Of a stretch of 64,000 nt of DNA, positions 24,389 to 35,925 are shown one piece after another (position 1 is the stretch's first letter; each line of letters starts with the position of its first letter). A program made the position numbers and the translations under genes. Origin of the DNA: Demequina aestuarii (lineage in GTDB: Bacteria; Actinomycetota; Actinomycetes; Actinomycetales; Demequinaceae); the NCBI RefSeq assembly GCF_000975095.1, contig NZ_BBRD01000001.1:238714-302713 (forward strand). Direction: 5' to 3'. The notes under the pieces are model-generated. The model had not been told where the DNA came from and made no database searches. It saw nothing but the letters and a program-made list of their open reading frames with translations.

Positions 24389-25080
24389 GCGACGACAAGC
24401 AGCTGGACGCACTCGCGCCGCAGGGTCGCGAGCCCCTGACGCTGATCAACGTCCGCGAAGGGATGTTCGGCGCGCGCGGCGACACGTCCGGCTACGACGG
24501 ACTGGTGCAGCGGGTGCAGATGCCGGGAGCGACCGAGCGTCCGTACGGCGAGTGGTTCGACGGTGCCGTCGACATCCTGACCGAGCTGCTCGGCGACGCC
24601 GCCGACGAGGCGATCGAGTACGTCGTGGTCGACCGCGGCGAGCTCACGCTCTACATTCAGCGCGACCACCTGGTCGACGTCTGCCGTCACCTGCGCGACG
24701 ACCAGGATCTGCGCTTCGAGATGTGCCTGGGCGTCTCCGGCGTGCACTACCCCGCAGACAAGGGTCGCGAGCTCCACGCCGTGTACCCGCTGCAGTCCAT
24801 CACCCACAACCGGCGCCTGCGCCTCGAGGTGGCCGTCGGAGACGACGACGCCCGCATCCCATCCGTGGTGTCGCTGTACCCGATGAACAACTGGCACGAG
24901 CGCGAGACGTGGGACTTCTTCGGCATCGTGTTCGAGGGCCACCCGTCGCTCGCCCGCATCGAGATGCCGGACGATTGGGTGGGCCACCCGCAGCGCAAGG
25001 ACTACCCGCTCGGCGGCATCCCCGTCGAGTACAAGGGCGCCGAGATTCCGTCGCCCGACGAGCGGAGGCAGTACCGATGA
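24385..25080 (+). CDS. nuoC: NADH-quinone oxidoreductase subunit C
   Basis: A 231-residue 30-kDa subunit of complex I. The conserved block [19 protein letters not shown] near residue 170 and the [20 protein letters not shown] region identify it. It lacks redox centres and helps hold the peripheral arm. The separate NuoC and NuoD genes are the usual actinobacterial form. The GTG overlaps the nuoB stop and the TGA overlaps the nuoD ATG. Confidence 0.94.
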   Translation: MSDDKQLDALAPQGREPLTLINVREGMFGARGDTSGYDGLVQRVQMPGATERPYGEWFDGAVDILTELLGDAADEAIEYVVVDRGELTLYIQRDHLVDVCRHLRDDQDLRFEMCLGVSGVHYPADKGRELHAVYPLQSITHNRRLRLEVAVGDDDARIPSVVSLYPMNNWHERETWDFFGIVFEGHPSLARIEMPDDWVGHPQRKDYPLGGIPVEYKGAEIPSPDERRQYR

Positions 25081-26420
25081 GCACGCAGGCCCCGCACGCG
25101 CCCCACGCCTTCGTCGAGGACCCCGACGCACCCGAGTACACGGTCTATGGATCCGACTGGTCGGACGTGGTCGATGAGGCCAAGCGCCTCGGCCAGCAGC
25201 GCATCGTGGTCAATATGGGACCGCAGCATCCGTCGACCCACGGCGTGCTGCGCGTCATGCTCGAGATCGAGGGCGAGACGGTCACGGAGACGCGGGCAGG
25301 CATCGGCTACCTGCACACCGGCATCGAGAAGAACATGGAGTACCGGACGTGGACGCAGGGCGTCACGTTCTGCACCCGCATGGACTACGTCGCGTCGATG
25401 TCGCAGGAACTCGTGTACTGCCTGGGCATCGAGAAGCTGCTCGGCATCACGGACGACATCCCCGAGCGTGCCTCGGTGCTGCGCGTGCTGATGATGGAGC
25501 TCACTCGCATCGGCAGCCACCTCGTGGCGATCGGCACGGGCGGCAACGAGCTGGGCGCCACCACGATCATGACCACCTCGTTCGTGGGCCGCGAAGAGAC
25601 GTTCCGTGTGATCGAGGCGATCACCGGGCTGCGCACCAACAACAACTACATCCGCCCCGGCGGCGTGTCGCAGGGACTGCCCGAGGACGGCGTCGAGCAG
25701 ATCCGCGCGATGATCCCCAAGGTCCGCGCCAAGCTCGACGAGCTCGTGGCGCTGCAGGCGAAGAACCCGATCCTCCAGGGCCGACTCAAGGGCGTCGCCG
25801 AGCTGAACCTGTCCGCGTGCATGGCGCTCGGCATCACCGGGCCCATCCTGCGCTCGACCGGCCTGCCCTATGACCTGCGCAAGGCCGAGCCGTACTGCGG
25901 CTACGAGACCTACGACTTCCAGGTCCCCACGTCGACGGATCAGGACGCGTGGTCGCGTCTGATCCTGCGCATGGAGGAGTGCTACGAGTCGCTCAAGATC
26001 GTCGAGCAGTGCGCCGACCGGCTCGAGCAGCTGGGCGATGGTCCCGTGATGGTCGCGGACAAGAAGATCGCGTGGCCGTCCCAGCTGTCGCTCGGCACCG
26101 ATGGTCAGGGCAACTCGCCCGATCACATCCGCCACATCATGGGCGAGTCGATGGAGGCCCTGATCCACCACTTCAAGCTGGTGACCGAGGGATTCGACGT
26201 GCCGGCCGGGCAGGTCTACCAGGCCATCGAGGGCCCCAAGGGCCTGCTCGGGGTCCACCTGGTGTCCGACGGCGGCACCAAGCCGTGGCGCGCACACTTC
26301 CGCGACCCCGGCTTCAACAACCTGCAGGCGCTGGGAATCATGTGCGAAGGCGGCCAGGTGGCCGACGTCGTGGTGGCCATCGCCTCGATCGACATGGTGC
26401 TGGGAGGCGTCGACCGATGA
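25077..26420 (+). CDS. nuoD: NADH-quinone oxidoreductase subunit D
   Basis: A 447-residue 49-kDa subunit, derived from the hydrogenase large subunit, that forms the quinone pocket with Nuo[15 protein letters not shown] near residue 45 contains the conserved histidines near the quinone head group; RGEPVE-like C-terminal parts are represented by the [12 protein letters not shown] region. The start ATG overlaps the nuoC stop (ATGA). An N-terminal extension of about 40 residues before the core is common in actinobacteria. Confidence 0.96.
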   Translation: MSTQAPHAPHAFVEDPDAPEYTVYGSDWSDVVDEAKRLGQQRIVVNMGPQHPSTHGVLRVMLEIEGETVTETRAGIGYLHTGIEKNMEYRTWTQGVTFCTRMDYVASMSQELVYCLGIEKLLGITDDIPERASVLRVLMMELTRIGSHLVAIGTGGNELGATTIMTTSFVGREETFRVIEAITGLRTNNNYIRPGGVSQGLPEDGVEQIRAMIPKVRAKLDELVALQAKNPILQGRLKGVAELNLSACMALGITGPILRSTGLPYDLRKAEPYCGYETYDFQVPTSTDQDAWSRLILRMEECYESLKIVEQCADRLEQLGDGPVMVADKKIAWPSQLSLGTDGQGNSPDHIRHIMGESMEALIHHFKLVTEGFDVPAGQVYQAIEGPKGLLGVHLVSDGGTKPWRAHFRDPGFNNLQALGIMCEGGQVADVVVAIASIDMVLGGVDR

Positions 26421-27070
26421 CCTACGACGGCGAGACGCTCGCGCAGCTCGAGAAGGACGCGGCCGCGATCCTGGGCCGCTACCCGGTGGCGCGCTCCGCG
26501 CTGCTGCCCCTGCTGCACCTCGTGCAGTCGGTGGACGGATACGTGAGCCCCGACGGCATCGCGTTCTGCGCGCGCCAGGTGGACCTCACGAGCGCAGAGG
26601 TGAGCGCGGTCGCGACCTTCTACACGCAGTACAAGCGCCGTCCTAACGGCGAGTACCAGGTGGGAGTGTGCACCAACACCCTGTGCGCCGTCATGGGCGG
26701 CGACGAGATCTGGCGCCAGCTCTCGGAGCGCTGCGGTGTGGGCCACGACGAGACGACGGCCGACGGTCGCGTCACGCTCGAGCGCATCGAGTGCAACGCC
26801 GCGTGCGACTACGCGCCCGTGATGATGGTCAACTGGGAGTTCTTCGACAACATGACTCCCGAACGCGCGCTGCGTGTGGTCGACGACATCCTCGAGGGTC
26901 GCGACGTGAAGCCCACCCGCGGTTCGGCCAAGGTCGCTCCGTTCAAGGAGATGTCGCGCGTGCTCGCCGGATTCGAGGACGGTCGCGCGGACGAGGACCA
27001 GGGCCTCGGCGAGCCCACCGTGGTGGGACTCAAGGCTGCTCGCGAGCAGGGCTGGGAGGAGTCGAAGTGA
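26417..27070 (+). CDS. nuoE: NADH-quinone oxidoreductase subunit E
   Basis: A 217-residue thioredoxin-like subunit holding the N1a [2Fe-2S] cluster. Its ligands lie in VCTNTLCAV (CX4C) and [11 protein letters not shown] (CX3C). It pairs with NuoF at the NADH entry. The C-terminal tail of about 60 residues after the core ([14 protein letters not shown]...) is longer than in Escherichia coli. ATG overlaps the nuoD stop by 4 bp and its TGA overlaps nuoF. Confidence 0.95.
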   Translation: MTYDGETLAQLEKDAAAILGRYPVARSALLPLLHLVQSVDGYVSPDGIAFCARQVDLTSAEVSAVATFYTQYKRRPNGEYQVGVCTNTLCAVMGGDEIWRQLSERCGVGHDETTADGRVTLERIECNAACDYAPVMMVNWEFFDNMTPERALRVVDDILEGRDVKPTRGSAKVAPFKEMSRVLAGFEDGRADEDQGLGEPTVVGLKAAREQGWEESK

Positions 27071-28392
27071 CGGACCTGACCCCCGTGCTGAGCGCGACCT
27101 GGGATGCGGAACAGTCCTGGAAGCTCTCCACGTACACGGACCACGGCGGCTACGGCGCTCTGACGAAGGCGTTGGGCATGGAGCCCGCCGATCTGATCGC
27201 AGCCGTCAAGGACTCTGGCCTGCGCGGACGCGGCGGTGCCGGGTTCCCCACCGGCATGAAGTGGGGCTTCCTGCCCCCTGACGATGGTCTGCCGCGCTAT
27301 CTCGTGGTGAATGCGGACGAGTCCGAGCCGGGCACGTGCAAGGACATTCCGACGATGCTCTCCGCCCCCCACCTGCTGGTCGAGGGCGTGGCGATCACGT
27401 CGTACGCGATCGGCAGCAACCACGCCTTCATCTACCTGCGCGGCGAGGTCGTGCACGTGTACCGCCGGCTGATGCAGGCCGTGCGCGAGGCCTATGAGGC
27501 CGGGCACCTCGGCAAGGACATCCACGGCAGCGGCTTCGACCTCGACGTCACCGTTCATGCCGGTGCCGGCGCGTACATCTGCGGCGAAGAGACGGCGCTG
27601 CTCGATTCCCTCGAGGGACGTCGCGGCCAGCCTCGGCTGAAGCCGCCCTTCCCCGCAGTGGAGGGCCTGTACGCGCGCCCCACCGTGGTCAACAATGTGG
27701 AGTCCATCGCCTCCGTCCCGTCGATCGTGGGCAAGGGCGTGGAGTGGTTCACCGCCATGGGCACCGAGCGCTCCAAGGGCATGGGCCTGTTCTCGTTGTC
27801 GGGCCACGTCGCCAAGCCTGGCCAGTACGAGGCGCCGCTGGGGATCACCCTGCGGGAGCTGCTGGAGATGGCGGGCGGCATGCGGAACGGCCGGCCGCTC
27901 AAGTTCTGGACACCAGGCGGGTCCTCGACGCCGCTGTTCACCGACGAGCACCTCGACACTCCGCTCGACTACGAGTCGGTAGGCGCGGCGGGCTCGATGC
28001 TCGGCACGCGGGCGCTCCAACTGTTCGACGACACCACGTGCGTCGTGCGCGCCGTCACGCGGTGGACCGAGTTCTACAAGCATGAGTCGTGCGGCAAGTG
28101 CACGCCGTGCCGCGAGGGCACGTTCTGGCTCGCGCAGATCCTCGAGCGTATCGAGGACGGCCACGGCACCGATGCCGACATCCAGCAGCTGCTCGACACC
28201 TGTGAGTCGATCCTGGGACGCGCATTCTGCGCGCTCGGCGACGGCGCCACGAGCTGCATCACGAGCTCGGTCAAGCTCTTCCGCGACGAGTACGAGCAGC
28301 ACATCCAGCAGGGCGCATGCCCGTTCGACCACTCCGCGTCGGCTCTGTTCGACTACGACTCCGCACCGGCTCCCGAGGAGGCGCACGCATGA
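27067..28392 (+). CDS. nuoF: NADH-quinone oxidoreductase subunit F
   Basis: A 441-residue 51-kDa subunit with the NADH/FMN site and the N3 [4Fe-4S] cluster. The FMN/NADH motif GLRGRGGAGFPTGMKW is near residue 55, VVNADESEPGTCKD near 82, and the cluster ligands are in ESCGKCTPCREG plus a distal cysteine. It accepts hydride from NADH. A GTG start overlaps the nuoE stop, and its end overlaps nuoG. Confidence 0.96.
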   Translation: MTDLTPVLSATWDAEQSWKLSTYTDHGGYGALTKALGMEPADLIAAVKDSGLRGRGGAGFPTGMKWGFLPPDDGLPRYLVVNADESEPGTCKDIPTMLSAPHLLVEGVAITSYAIGSNHAFIYLRGEVVHVYRRLMQAVREAYEAGHLGKDIHGSGFDLDVTVHAGAGAYICGEETALLDSLEGRRGQPRLKPPFPAVEGLYARPTVVNNVESIASVPSIVGKGVEWFTAMGTERSKGMGLFSLSGHVAKPGQYEAPLGITLRELLEMAGGMRNGRPLKFWTPGGSSTPLFTDEHLDTPLDYESVGAAGSMLGTRALQLFDDTTCVVRAVTRWTEFYKHESCGKCTPCREGTFWLAQILERIEDGHGTDADIQQLLDTCESILGRAFCALGDGATSCITSSVKLFRDEYEQHIQQGACPFDHSASALFDYDSAPAPEEAHA

Positions 28393-30899
28393 CCTCGACC
28401 GCGGACAAGGCCACGGCCGAGACCGTCGACACCGTCACCCTCACGATCGATGGCAAGGAGACGACGGTGCCCAAGGGCACCCTGATCATCCGCGCCGCCG
28501 AGCAGGTCGGCATCGACATCCCGAGGTTCTGCGACCACCCGCTGCTGGCCCCGGCCGGCGCGTGTCGCCAGTGCCTCGTCGACGTGGCCGCTCCGGATCG
28601 CGAGGGCAACGTTCGCGCGTTCCCCAAGCCGCAGGCCTCGTGCACGATGCAGGCGATGGACGGCATGATCGTCAACACCCAGCACACCTCTGACGAGGCC
28701 AAGAACGCCCAGGAGGGCGTCATGGAGCTGCTGCTGATCAACCACCCGCTCGACTGCCCCGTGTGCGACAAGGGCGGTGAATGCCCGCTGCAGAACCAGG
28801 CACTCAGCCACGGCCGCTCCGAGTCGCGCTTCATCGACGTCAAGCGCGTTTTCGAGAAGCCGCTGCCGCTGAGCTCCGAGATCCTGCTCGACCGTGAGCG
28901 CTGCGTGCTGTGCCAGCGTTGCACCCGGTTCTCGAAGGAGATCGCGGGCGACGCGTTCATCGACCTGCAGAACCGCGGCGCGATGCAGCAGATCGGCACC
29001 TTCGACGAGGATGTGCTCGGCTTCGACGGCTACGAGCCCATCGGCGTCGCCGCCGAGGACGAGTCCGGCCGTGCGTTCTCCTCGTACTACTCGGGAAACA
29101 CGGTGCAGATCTGCCCGGTGGGCGCACTCACGTCCGCCGCGTACCGGTTCCGCTCGCGCCCGTTCGACCTGGTGAGCTCGCCCGGAATCTCGGAGCACGA
29201 CTCCTCCGGAGCGGCGATCCGCACCGACCACCGCCGCGGCACCATCCTGCGCCGCCTCTCGGACAACGACCCGGTCGTCAACGAGGAGTGGATCACCGAC
29301 AAGGATCGCTTCGCGTTCTCGTGGCAGAACCTTTCGGATCGCCTCGAGCGCCCGCTGGTGCGGGGCGATGACGGCGAGCTGCACGAGGCCTCGTGGCCCG
29401 ACGCCATCGCGCGAGCAGCGGAGGGTCTGAAGGCTGCCGCCGGACTCACCGGCACCCCTGCCGACAAGAAGGCCAAGGGCGTGGGCGTGCTCCCTGGCGG
29501 GCGCATCACGATGGAGGACGCATACGCCTACCAGAAGTTCGCGCGTGTGGCCCTCGGCACCAACGACGTCGACGTGCGCACGCGCACCGCGTCGGACGAG
29601 GAGCAGGAGTTCCTGGGCTCCACCGTCGCGGGTTCCGGCATGGGCGTGACGTTCGCCGACCTGGAGAAGGCGCCCACGGTCCTGCTCGCCGGCTTCGAGC
29701 CCGAGGACGAGGGCGGCGTGGTGTTCCTGCGCCTGCGCAAGGCCTACGGCACCCAGCGCGTCCTCACGGTGGCGCCGTTCCTGTCGCGCGGTGCCGAGAA
29801 GCTCGACGCGACGCTGATCCAGGCGGTCCCGGGCGGCGAAGCTGCGGCTCTTGCCTCGATCAAGGGCGCGGCGGATGCGGCGGAGTCGCTTCAGGCCGAA
29901 GGCTCGGTCATCATCGTGGGCGAGCGTCTGGCCGGCTCACCCGGCGCGCTGTCCGAGGCGCTGCGCCTCGCCAAGCGCACCGGCGCTCGTCTCGCCTGGA
30001 TCCCTCGCCGCGCGGGAGAGCGTGGCGCCGTCGAGGCGGGCGCCCTCCCTGGTCTCCTTCCGGGCGGCCGCGACGCGACCGCCGCATCGGCCCGCGACGC
30101 GATCGCCAAGGCGTGGGGTGTGGACTCCCTTCCCGAATCCCCCGGGCGCAATGCGGCCGAGATCATCGCAGCCGCGGCCTCGGGCACGCTGTCCGGCCTC
30201 GTGATCGGCGGGGTGACCCCCTCCGACCTCACCGACGACCTGGCCGCCGCGCTCGCGCGGACCGACTTCGTCGTCTCGCTCGAGGTGCGCCGCACCGATG
30301 TCGCGCGCTACGCGGACGTGGTGCTGCCCGTCGCTCCTCCCTCCGAGAAGCCCGGCACGTTCGTGAACTGGGAGGGTCGTCTGCGCGGATTCGCCACCGC
30401 GATCCGCACCGACGCCATCTCCGACCACCGGGCGCTGGACTTCCTGGGGCGCGAGCTCGGTGCCGACCTCAAGGTGGGCACCGTCGCCGACGTCAACGAG
30501 CAGCTCGCGCTGCTGGGCGCGGCAGGCAAGAGCGAACGGGTCAAGGCGCCCTCCGTCAAGGCCGGGAAGGCCAGGAAGGCTGCCGGGGACGAGCTCGTGC
30601 TCGCCTCGTGGCACCTGCTCGTCGACGAGGGTGCGCTTCAGGACGGCGAGCCGTACCTCGCGGGCACGGGACGCACCGCTGTGGCGAGGCTGTCGCCCGC
30701 GACCGCGGAGCGCATCGGCGTCAAGGACGGCGTCGTGACGCTCACGGCGGGCGGCCGTGGCACCATCGAGCTGCCGGTGGCCCTCACCGACATGGCCGAT
30801 GGAGTCGTGTGGGTCCCTGCGAAGTCGCCCGGATCCTGGGTCGCCCAGGAACTCGGCGTCCACCCCGGCGCACTCGTGCGCGTGAAGGGGGGCATCTGA
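28389..30899 (+). CDS. nuoG: NADH-quinone oxidoreductase subunit G
   Basis: An 836-residue 75-kDa subunit. The N-terminal ferredoxin-like domain has CDHPLLAPAGACRQC; the following ligands are in HPLDCPVCDKGGECPLQ, a His-containing HGRSESRF region, and DRERCVLCQRCTRF, accounting for clusters N1b, N5 and N4. The C-terminal part is a molybdopterin-oxidoreductase-like domain without recognisable cofactor. The C-terminal half is Ala-rich and more variable than the other subunits. It ends one base into the nuoH ATG. Confidence 0.95.
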   Translation: MTSTADKATAETVDTVTLTIDGKETTVPKGTLIIRAAEQVGIDIPRFCDHPLLAPAGACRQCLVDVAAPDREGNVRAFPKPQASCTMQAMDGMIVNTQHTSDEAKNAQEGVMELLLINHPLDCPVCDKGGECPLQNQALSHGRSESRFIDVKRVFEKPLPLSSEILLDRERCVLCQRCTRFSKEIAGDAFIDLQNRGAMQQIGTFDEDVLGFDGYEPIGVAAEDESGRAFSSYYSGNTVQICPVGALTSAAYRFRSRPFDLVSSPGISEHDSSGAAIRTDHRRGTILRRLSDNDPVVNEEWITDKDRFAFSWQNLSDRLERPLVRGDDGELHEASWPDAIARAAEGLKAAAGLTGTPADKKAKGVGVLPGGRITMEDAYAYQKFARVALGTNDVDVRTRTASDEEQEFLGSTVAGSGMGVTFADLEKAPTVLLAGFEPEDEGGVVFLRLRKAYGTQRVLTVAPFLSRGAEKLDATLIQAVPGGEAAALASIKGAADAAESLQAEGSVIIVGERLAGSPGALSEALRLAKRTGARLAWIPRRAGERGAVEAGALPGLLPGGRDATAASARDAIAKAWGVDSLPESPGRNAAEIIAAAASGTLSGLVIGGVTPSDLTDDLAAALARTDFVVSLEVRRTDVARYADVVLPVAPPSEKPGTFVNWEGRLRGFATAIRTDAISDHRALDFLGRELGADLKVGTVADVNEQLALLGAAGKSERVKAPSVKAGKARKAAGDELVLASWHLLVDEGALQDGEPYLAGTGRTAVARLSPATAERIGVKDGVVTLTAGGRGTIELPVALTDMADGVVWVPAKSPGSWVAQELGVHPGALVRVKGGI

Positions 30900-32245
30900 T
30901 GCTGTCGCTCGCACGCGTGAGCGCTGAGGTCGATCCCGCATCTCTCACGGTGACCGAGGCGCTCGCGAACGACCCGCTGTGGCTGTCGATCGTCAAGGCC
31001 GTCATCATCCTGGTGTTCCTGCTGACGTCGGTGCTGTTCGCGGTGTGGTTCGAGCGCCGCGTCATCGGCCGCCTCCAGGAGCGCCCTGGGCCCAACCGCC
31101 ACGGCCCTTTCGGTCTGCTGCAGTCCGTCATGGACGCGATGAAGCTCCTGTTCAAGGAGGACATCACCGTCCGTGCTGCGGACAAGGTGCTCTACATCGT
31201 GGCGCCCATGATCTCGGTGTTCTGCGCGCTGCTGATCTTCTCGGTGATCCCGTTCGGCCCGGTGACCCACATCCCCGGCACCGACATCGTCACGCCGCTG
31301 CAGTTGACCGACTTCCCCGTGGCCGTACTCTTCATCCTCGCGTGCGCCGCTCTGGGCGTGTACGGCATCGTGCTCGGTGGCTGGGCGTCCGGATCGACGT
31401 ACCCGCTGATGGGGTCGATCCGTTCGACCGCTCAGGTGATCTCCTACGAGCTCGCCATGGGACTGTCGCTCGTCACGGTATTCCTGCTCTCCGGCACGAT
31501 GTCGACGAGCGGCATCGTGGAGGCGCAGGCCGATCGCTGGTGGATCTGGCCGCTGTTCCCCGCGTTCATCCTGTACGTGATCTCCATGGTGGGCGAGACT
31601 AACCGCCTGCCGTTCGACCTCCCGGAGGCAGAGGGAGAACTGGTCGCTGGCTTCATGACGGAGTACTCGTCGATGAAGTTCGCGTGGTTCTTCCTCGCCG
31701 AGTACATGAACATGATCAACGTCTCGGCCGTGGCGGCCACGCTGTTCATGGGCGGCTGGCAGGCGCCATGGCCGCAGTCGTGGCCGGGCGCCGAGTTCCT
31801 GAACTCCGGCATCATGCCGCCGCTGTGGCTGATCCTCAAGATCTGGCTGCTCATGTTCGTCTTCGTGTGGATCCGCGGCTCTGTGCTGCGGTTCCGCTAC
31901 GACCAGTTCATGAAGCTCGGCTGGAAGGTCCTCATCCCCGTGGGCCTCGGCTGGCTCGTGTTCTTCTCGGTGGGCCGCGCGGCGTTCGACGCGTGGGACC
32001 GCGACCTCAACGTGTACGACGCGGTCGCCGGTCTCATCGCGCTCCTGTTGACCATTGCCGTGATCAGCTTCTTCAAGGGCGAGCCGGTCGAGACGCCAGA
32101 GCCCGAGCGCGAAGAGCTCGACGCCTTCGCGGGCGGGTTCCCCGTGCCGCCGCTGCCCCATCAGACCCTGCCCCCGTCGCCCCGTTCCGGCCGCACCGTG
32201 GAGGCGCGCGCCGGTGGCGACGACCCCGAAGGAGGCGCCGCATGA
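30899..32245 (+). CDS. nuoH: NADH-quinone oxidoreductase subunit H
   Basis: A 448-residue membrane subunit that couples quinone reduction to the proton channels. [21 protein letters not shown] near residue 55 and [21 protein letters not shown] near residue 240 are the diagnostic loops. About eight transmembrane helices are followed by a Pro/Glu-rich C-terminal tail of about 50 residues ([13 protein letters not shown]...), typical of actinobacteria. Start ATG overlaps the nuoG stop. Confidence 0.95.
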   Translation: MLSLARVSAEVDPASLTVTEALANDPLWLSIVKAVIILVFLLTSVLFAVWFERRVIGRLQERPGPNRHGPFGLLQSVMDAMKLLFKEDITVRAADKVLYIVAPMISVFCALLIFSVIPFGPVTHIPGTDIVTPLQLTDFPVAVLFILACAALGVYGIVLGGWASGSTYPLMGSIRSTAQVISYELAMGLSLVTVFLLSGTMSTSGIVEAQADRWWIWPLFPAFILYVISMVGETNRLPFDLPEAEGELVAGFMTEYSSMKFAWFFLAEYMNMINVSAVAATLFMGGWQAPWPQSWPGAEFLNSGIMPPLWLILKIWLLMFVFVWIRGSVLRFRYDQFMKLGWKVLIPVGLGWLVFFSVGRAAFDAWDRDLNVYDAVAGLIALLLTIAVISFFKGEPVETPEPEREELDAFAGGFPVPPLPHQTLPPSPRSGRTVEARAGGDDPEGGAA

Positions 32246-32937
32246 GTGAGCCCGACGACGTCTGGAAGGTCAACCGGGAGCGGGACGGCGAGGCCCAGCG
32301 CTTCGAGTCCAACTTCCCCGAGAACGGTGCGGTGGGCCGCGCCTTCGCGCCGGTCGCCGGCTTCGGCGTCACGCTGCGGAACTTCTTCCGGCCCACGGTG
32401 ACGGAGCAGTACCCGGACAAGAAGACGCCGGCGATGCCGCGCTACCACGGCCGTCACCAGCTCAACCGCTACGCGGATGGACTCGAGAAGTGCATCGGCT
32501 GCGAGCTGTGCGCCTGGGCCTGCCCAGCCGATGCAATCTACGTCGAGGGCGACTCGAATACTGAGGACGCGCAGTACTCGCCCGGCGAGCGCTACGGCCG
32601 CGTGTACCAGATCAATTACCTGCGGTGCATCTTCTGCGGGCTCTGCATCGAGGCATGCCCCACGCGCGCGCTCACGATGACCAACGAGTACGAGCTCGCT
32701 GGCCCCACCCGCGAGGGCCTCATCTACGAGAAGCAGGACCTGCTCGCGCCGATGCAGGACGCGATGCTGGCCGCCCCTCATCCGATGGTGCCCGACACCG
32801 TTGATGACGACTACTACCGCGGCGACGTGACTGCGGTGGTCGACTCGCAGATCGAGTGGGTGCGCGAGCGACGCCCGGACGACCCGACGCTGCCCGAGAA
32901 CCGTTCGACCGAGCCTGCGGAGGCCCGCCGTGGTTAA
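32242..32937 (+). CDS. nuoI: NADH-quinone oxidoreductase subunit I
   Basis: A 231-residue ferredoxin-like subunit with two [4Fe-4S] motifs, [17 protein letters not shown] and [17 protein letters not shown], which bind clusters N6a and N6b on the path to N2. N- and C-terminal extensions flank the core; the tail is acidic and probably flexible. The start ATG overlaps the nuoH stop, and the 3' end overlaps nuoJ by 8 bp. Confidence 0.95.
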   Translation: MSEPDDVWKVNRERDGEAQRFESNFPENGAVGRAFAPVAGFGVTLRNFFRPTVTEQYPDKKTPAMPRYHGRHQLNRYADGLEKCIGCELCAWACPADAIYVEGDSNTEDAQYSPGERYGRVYQINYLRCIFCGLCIEACPTRALTMTNEYELAGPTREGLIYEKQDLLAPMQDAMLAAPHPMVPDTVDDDYYRGDVTAVVDSQIEWVRERRPDDPTLPENRSTEPAEARRG

Positions 32938-33745
32938 CGAGGTGCTGTTCTGGGTGGTCGCGGTGCTGACCGTGCCGCCCGCGCTGTCGCTGCTGTTCGC
33001 TCGCAAGGCCGCCCACATCGCGATGTCGATCGTGCTCGTGATGGTGGGCCTGGCGGCCGCCTACGTCGGCCTCGACGCACCGTTCCTCGGAGTCGTGCAG
33101 ATCGTGGTCTACACCGGCGCCGTGATGATGATGTTCCTGTTCGTGCTCATGCTGGTCGGCGTCGACCGGCGCGAGGACCTCCGGGAGACCATCACCGGAC
33201 AGCGCTGGATCGCGCTGTTCGCGGCGGGGGGTCTCGCCCTGCTGCTCGTCTCCGTCGTGGGACGCGTGACCATCGAACCCGCGCCGCGTGGAGTCGTGGG
33301 CAACCCCGAAGAGATCGCGATGGTGCTCTTCGGAGAGTACGTGCTGGTGATGGAGGTGCTCGGCGCGCTGCTGATCACCGCTGCCGTGGGCGCGCTCGTG
33401 ATGACCCACACGCCGCGGCTCACGCCGCGCCGCACGCAGTCGGAGCTCCAGGCCGCTCGCGTGCTCGCCGGGGCGGACCCCGTCAACAAGCCCATGCCGG
33501 GCGTCTTCGCTCGCCACAACGCGCTCGATGCCCCGGCGCTCGATCCTGAGGGACGCCCCATCGAGCACTCGGTGTCCCGCGTGCTCGAGGCCCGCGATCA
33601 GATGAGCGAGGGCACCGACTTCCGCGCACGGCTCGAGAACACGCGCAACCCCGAGGACTATCAGCGGCCGTCCGGCGCACCGTCGCACGACGCCGACGAC
33701 CGCAAGGGCCGTCGTGAGGGCCGTGACGAGGAGGGCGCCCAGTGA
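32930..33745 (+). CDS. nuoJ: NADH-quinone oxidoreductase subunit J
   Basis: A 271-residue membrane subunit with five transmembrane helices in the first 165 residues, including [21 protein letters not shown], the pi-bulge helix of the proton path. About 100 hydrophilic residues follow, much longer than the roughly 184-residue Escherichia coli protein but usual for actinobacteria. The start is GTG, inside the nuoI coding end. Confidence 0.93.
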   Translation: MVNEVLFWVVAVLTVPPALSLLFARKAAHIAMSIVLVMVGLAAAYVGLDAPFLGVVQIVVYTGAVMMMFLFVLMLVGVDRREDLRETITGQRWIALFAAGGLALLLVSVVGRVTIEPAPRGVVGNPEEIAMVLFGEYVLVMEVLGALLITAAVGALVMTHTPRLTPRRTQSELQAARVLAGADPVNKPMPGVFARHNALDAPALDPEGRPIEHSVSRVLEARDQMSEGTDFRARLENTRNPEDYQRPSGAPSHDADDRKGRREGRDEEGAQ

Positions 33746-34041
33746 ACCCCATGAACTATGTGATCCTCGCGTCCATCCTGTTCGCGATAGGCTCCGCGGC
33801 GGTGCTGCTGCGCAGGAACGCCATCGTGGCGTTCATGGGCGTCGAGCTCATGCTCAACGCGGCCAATCTGAGTCTGGTGGCGTTCGCCCGCATCCATGAC
33901 CAGCTCGACGGGCAGGTCATGGCGTTCTTCGTCATGGTCGTCGCCGCAGCCGAGGTGGTGGTGGGCCTGGCGATCATCATCGCGGTGTTCCGTGCACGCC
34001 AGTCGATCTCGCTCGACGAACCCGCAGAGCTGAAGGGATAG
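33742..34041 (+). CDS. nuoK: NADH-quinone oxidoreductase subunit K
   Basis: A 99-residue membrane subunit with three transmembrane helices and the conserved acidic residue in [13 protein letters not shown] (second helix) and [13 protein letters not shown] (third helix). The GTG start overlaps the nuoJ stop by 4 bp; an ATG at 33751 is a less likely alternative. Confidence 0.94.
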   Translation: MNPMNYVILASILFAIGSAAVLLRRNAIVAFMGVELMLNAANLSLVAFARIHDQLDGQVMAFFVMVVAAAEVVVGLAIIIAVFRARQSISLDEPAELKG

Positions 34042-34044
34042 CGC

Positions 34045-35925
34045 ATGCTGTCTGTGACCTGGCTCCTCATCGCCGTGCCCTTGGTGAGCGCCTTCGTGCT
34101 GCTCCTGGCCGGGCGTCGAGCCGATGCCTACGGCCACTGGGTCGGCGTGGGCGCCTCCGCCTCCGCCTTCGTGGTGGGACTGATCGCATTCGTGCAGATG
34201 CTCGGGCTGCCGGGGGAGGAGCGCGCCACGAGCGTGCACCTGTCCTCGTGGATCCCCGGGACCGAGCTGAACCTCGACGCCGGTCTGCTCGTCGACCCGC
34301 TGTCGATGACGTTCGTGCTGCTCATCACGTTCGTGGGCACCCTGATCCACATCTACTCCGTCGCGTACATGGAGCACGATCCCGACCGCCGCCGGTTCTT
34401 CGCATACCTCAACATGTTCGTCGCCGCGATGCTCCTGCTGGTGCTCGCCGACTCGTTCCTGCTGCTGTTCGTGGGCTGGGAAGGCGTGGGGCTGGCGTCG
34501 TACCTGCTCATCGGGTTCTGGAACCAGCGCAACGAGTACGCCACCGCCGCGAACAAGGCGTTCATCGCCAACCGCATCGGCGACATCGGTCTCATCGTCG
34601 CCATGGGCCTGATGTTCTCCACGTTCGGCGCAGTCGACTTCGCCACGGTGTTCGACGCCGCCCCTCAGGCGACGGCTGCGCAGCTGACCGCGATCGGCCT
34701 GATGCTGCTGCTGGCCGCCTGTGGAAAGTCCGCGCAGTTCCCACTGCAGTCGTGGCTCGGTGACGCGATGGCAGGCCCCACGCCGGTCTCCGCGCTCATC
34801 CACGCGGCGACCATGGTGACCGCGGGCGTCTACCTGATCGTGCGCTCCGCGCCCATCTTCAACGGGGCTCCCGACGCACAGGTCGTGGTGGCTCTCGTCG
34901 GCGCCGTGACGCTGATCCTGGGTGCCCTCATCGGTATGGCCAAGGACGACCTCAAGAAGGCACTCGCCGCGTCCACCATGTCGCAGATCGGTTACATGAT
35001 GCTTGCCGCGGGACTGGGGCCCATCGGCTACGCGTTCGCGATCTTCCACCTGGTCACGCACGGCTTCTTCAAGGCCGGGATGTTCCTTGGCGCCGGGTCC
35101 GTGATGCACGCGATGAACGACCAGGTGAATATGCGCCGCTTCGGCGCGCTGCGTGGAGCCATGGTCGTCACATGGGTGACGTTCGGGCTCGGATGGCTCG
35201 CTATCCTCGGCCTGCCTCCGTTCTCCGGCTTCTACTCGAAGGACAAGATCATCGAGGCGGCCTTCGTGGGCGAGGGCTGGCAGCCGTGGGTGCTCGGTGG
35301 AGCGGCCCTCGTCGGAGCCGGCCTCACCGCGTTCTACATGTCGCGACTGTTCTTCATGACCTTCCACGGCAAGGCCCGGTGGACGGACGACCAGCACCCG
35401 CACGAGAGCCCGCTGCTGATGACGGTGCCGATGATCATCCTCGCCGTCGGCTCGGCGTTCCTGGGGCTCATCCTCGCCTCGGGTGACCGTTTCACCCACT
35501 GGCTCGAGCCCGTCACGGGCCACGTCGAGCACCACGAGCCGGTGCTCCCGGTGCCGGTGCTGATCGGCGCCACCCTGGTGCTCGTGATCGCAGGCGTCGC
35601 CCTCGCCTGGCTCAAGTACGGAGGTCGCGACGTGGCGCTGGAAGCCCCGACCGGGTCGCTCGCCGCCATCACCGCGCGCAACGACTTCTTCCAGGATTCA
35701 GTGAACCGTGCCGCGCTCCAGCGGCCCGGACAGCACCTGACGCGCACCCTGGTCTACCTCGACGCCACTGTCGTGGACGGCGCCGTCAACAAGCAGGCAC
35801 GCGGCTGGGCCGGTCTCGGCGAAGCCTCCCGGCGCCTGCAGAACGGCCAGGTCCGTTCCTACGCGGCGACCATGCTCGTGGGTCTCGTCATCGTCGCGCT
35901 CATCATCGTCGTGGGGGGTCGCTAA
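34045..35925 (+). CDS. nuoL: NADH-quinone oxidoreductase subunit L
   Basis: A 626-residue antiporter-like proton-pumping subunit. Conserved features are [18 protein letters not shown] near residue 145 (helix 5 glutamate) and the [32 protein letters not shown] block around residue 225 with the helix 7 lysine. The long lateral C-terminal helix region ends in a last transmembrane segment after residue 600. It starts 3 bp after nuoK. Confidence 0.95.
   Translation: MLSVTWLLIAVPLVSAFVLLLAGRRADAYGHWVGVGASASAFVVGLIAFVQMLGLPGEERATSVHLSSWIPGTELNLDAGLLVDPLSMTFVLLITFVGTLIHIYSVAYMEHDPDRRRFFAYLNMFVAAMLLLVLADSFLLLFVGWEGVGLASYLLIGFWNQRNEYATAANKAFIANRIGDIGLIVAMGLMFSTFGAVDFATVFDAAPQATAAQLTAIGLMLLLAACGKSAQFPLQSWLGDAMAGPTPVSALIHAATMVTAGVYLIVRSAPIFNGAPDAQVVVALVGAVTLILGALIGMAKDDLKKALAASTMSQIGYMMLAAGLGPIGYAFAIFHLVTHGFFKAGMFLGAGSVMHAMNDQVNMRRFGALRGAMVVTWVTFGLGWLAILGLPPFSGFYSKDKIIEAAFVGEGWQPWVLGGAALVGAGLTAFYMSRLFFMTFHGKARWTDDQHPHESPLLMTVPMIILAVGSAFLGLILASGDRFTHWLEPVTGHVEHHEPVLPVPVLIGATLVLVIAGVALAWLKYGGRDVALEAPTGSLAAITARNDFFQDSVNRAALQRPGQHLTRTLVYLDATVVDGAVNKQARGWAGLGEASRRLQNGQVRSYAATMLVGLVIVALIIVVGGR

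Noticed and set aside
33661..35535. A 624-codon His-, Glu- and Arg-rich open frame antisense to nuoL
   Set aside because: It mirrors nuoL codons, has no domain or signal, and nuoL is intact.
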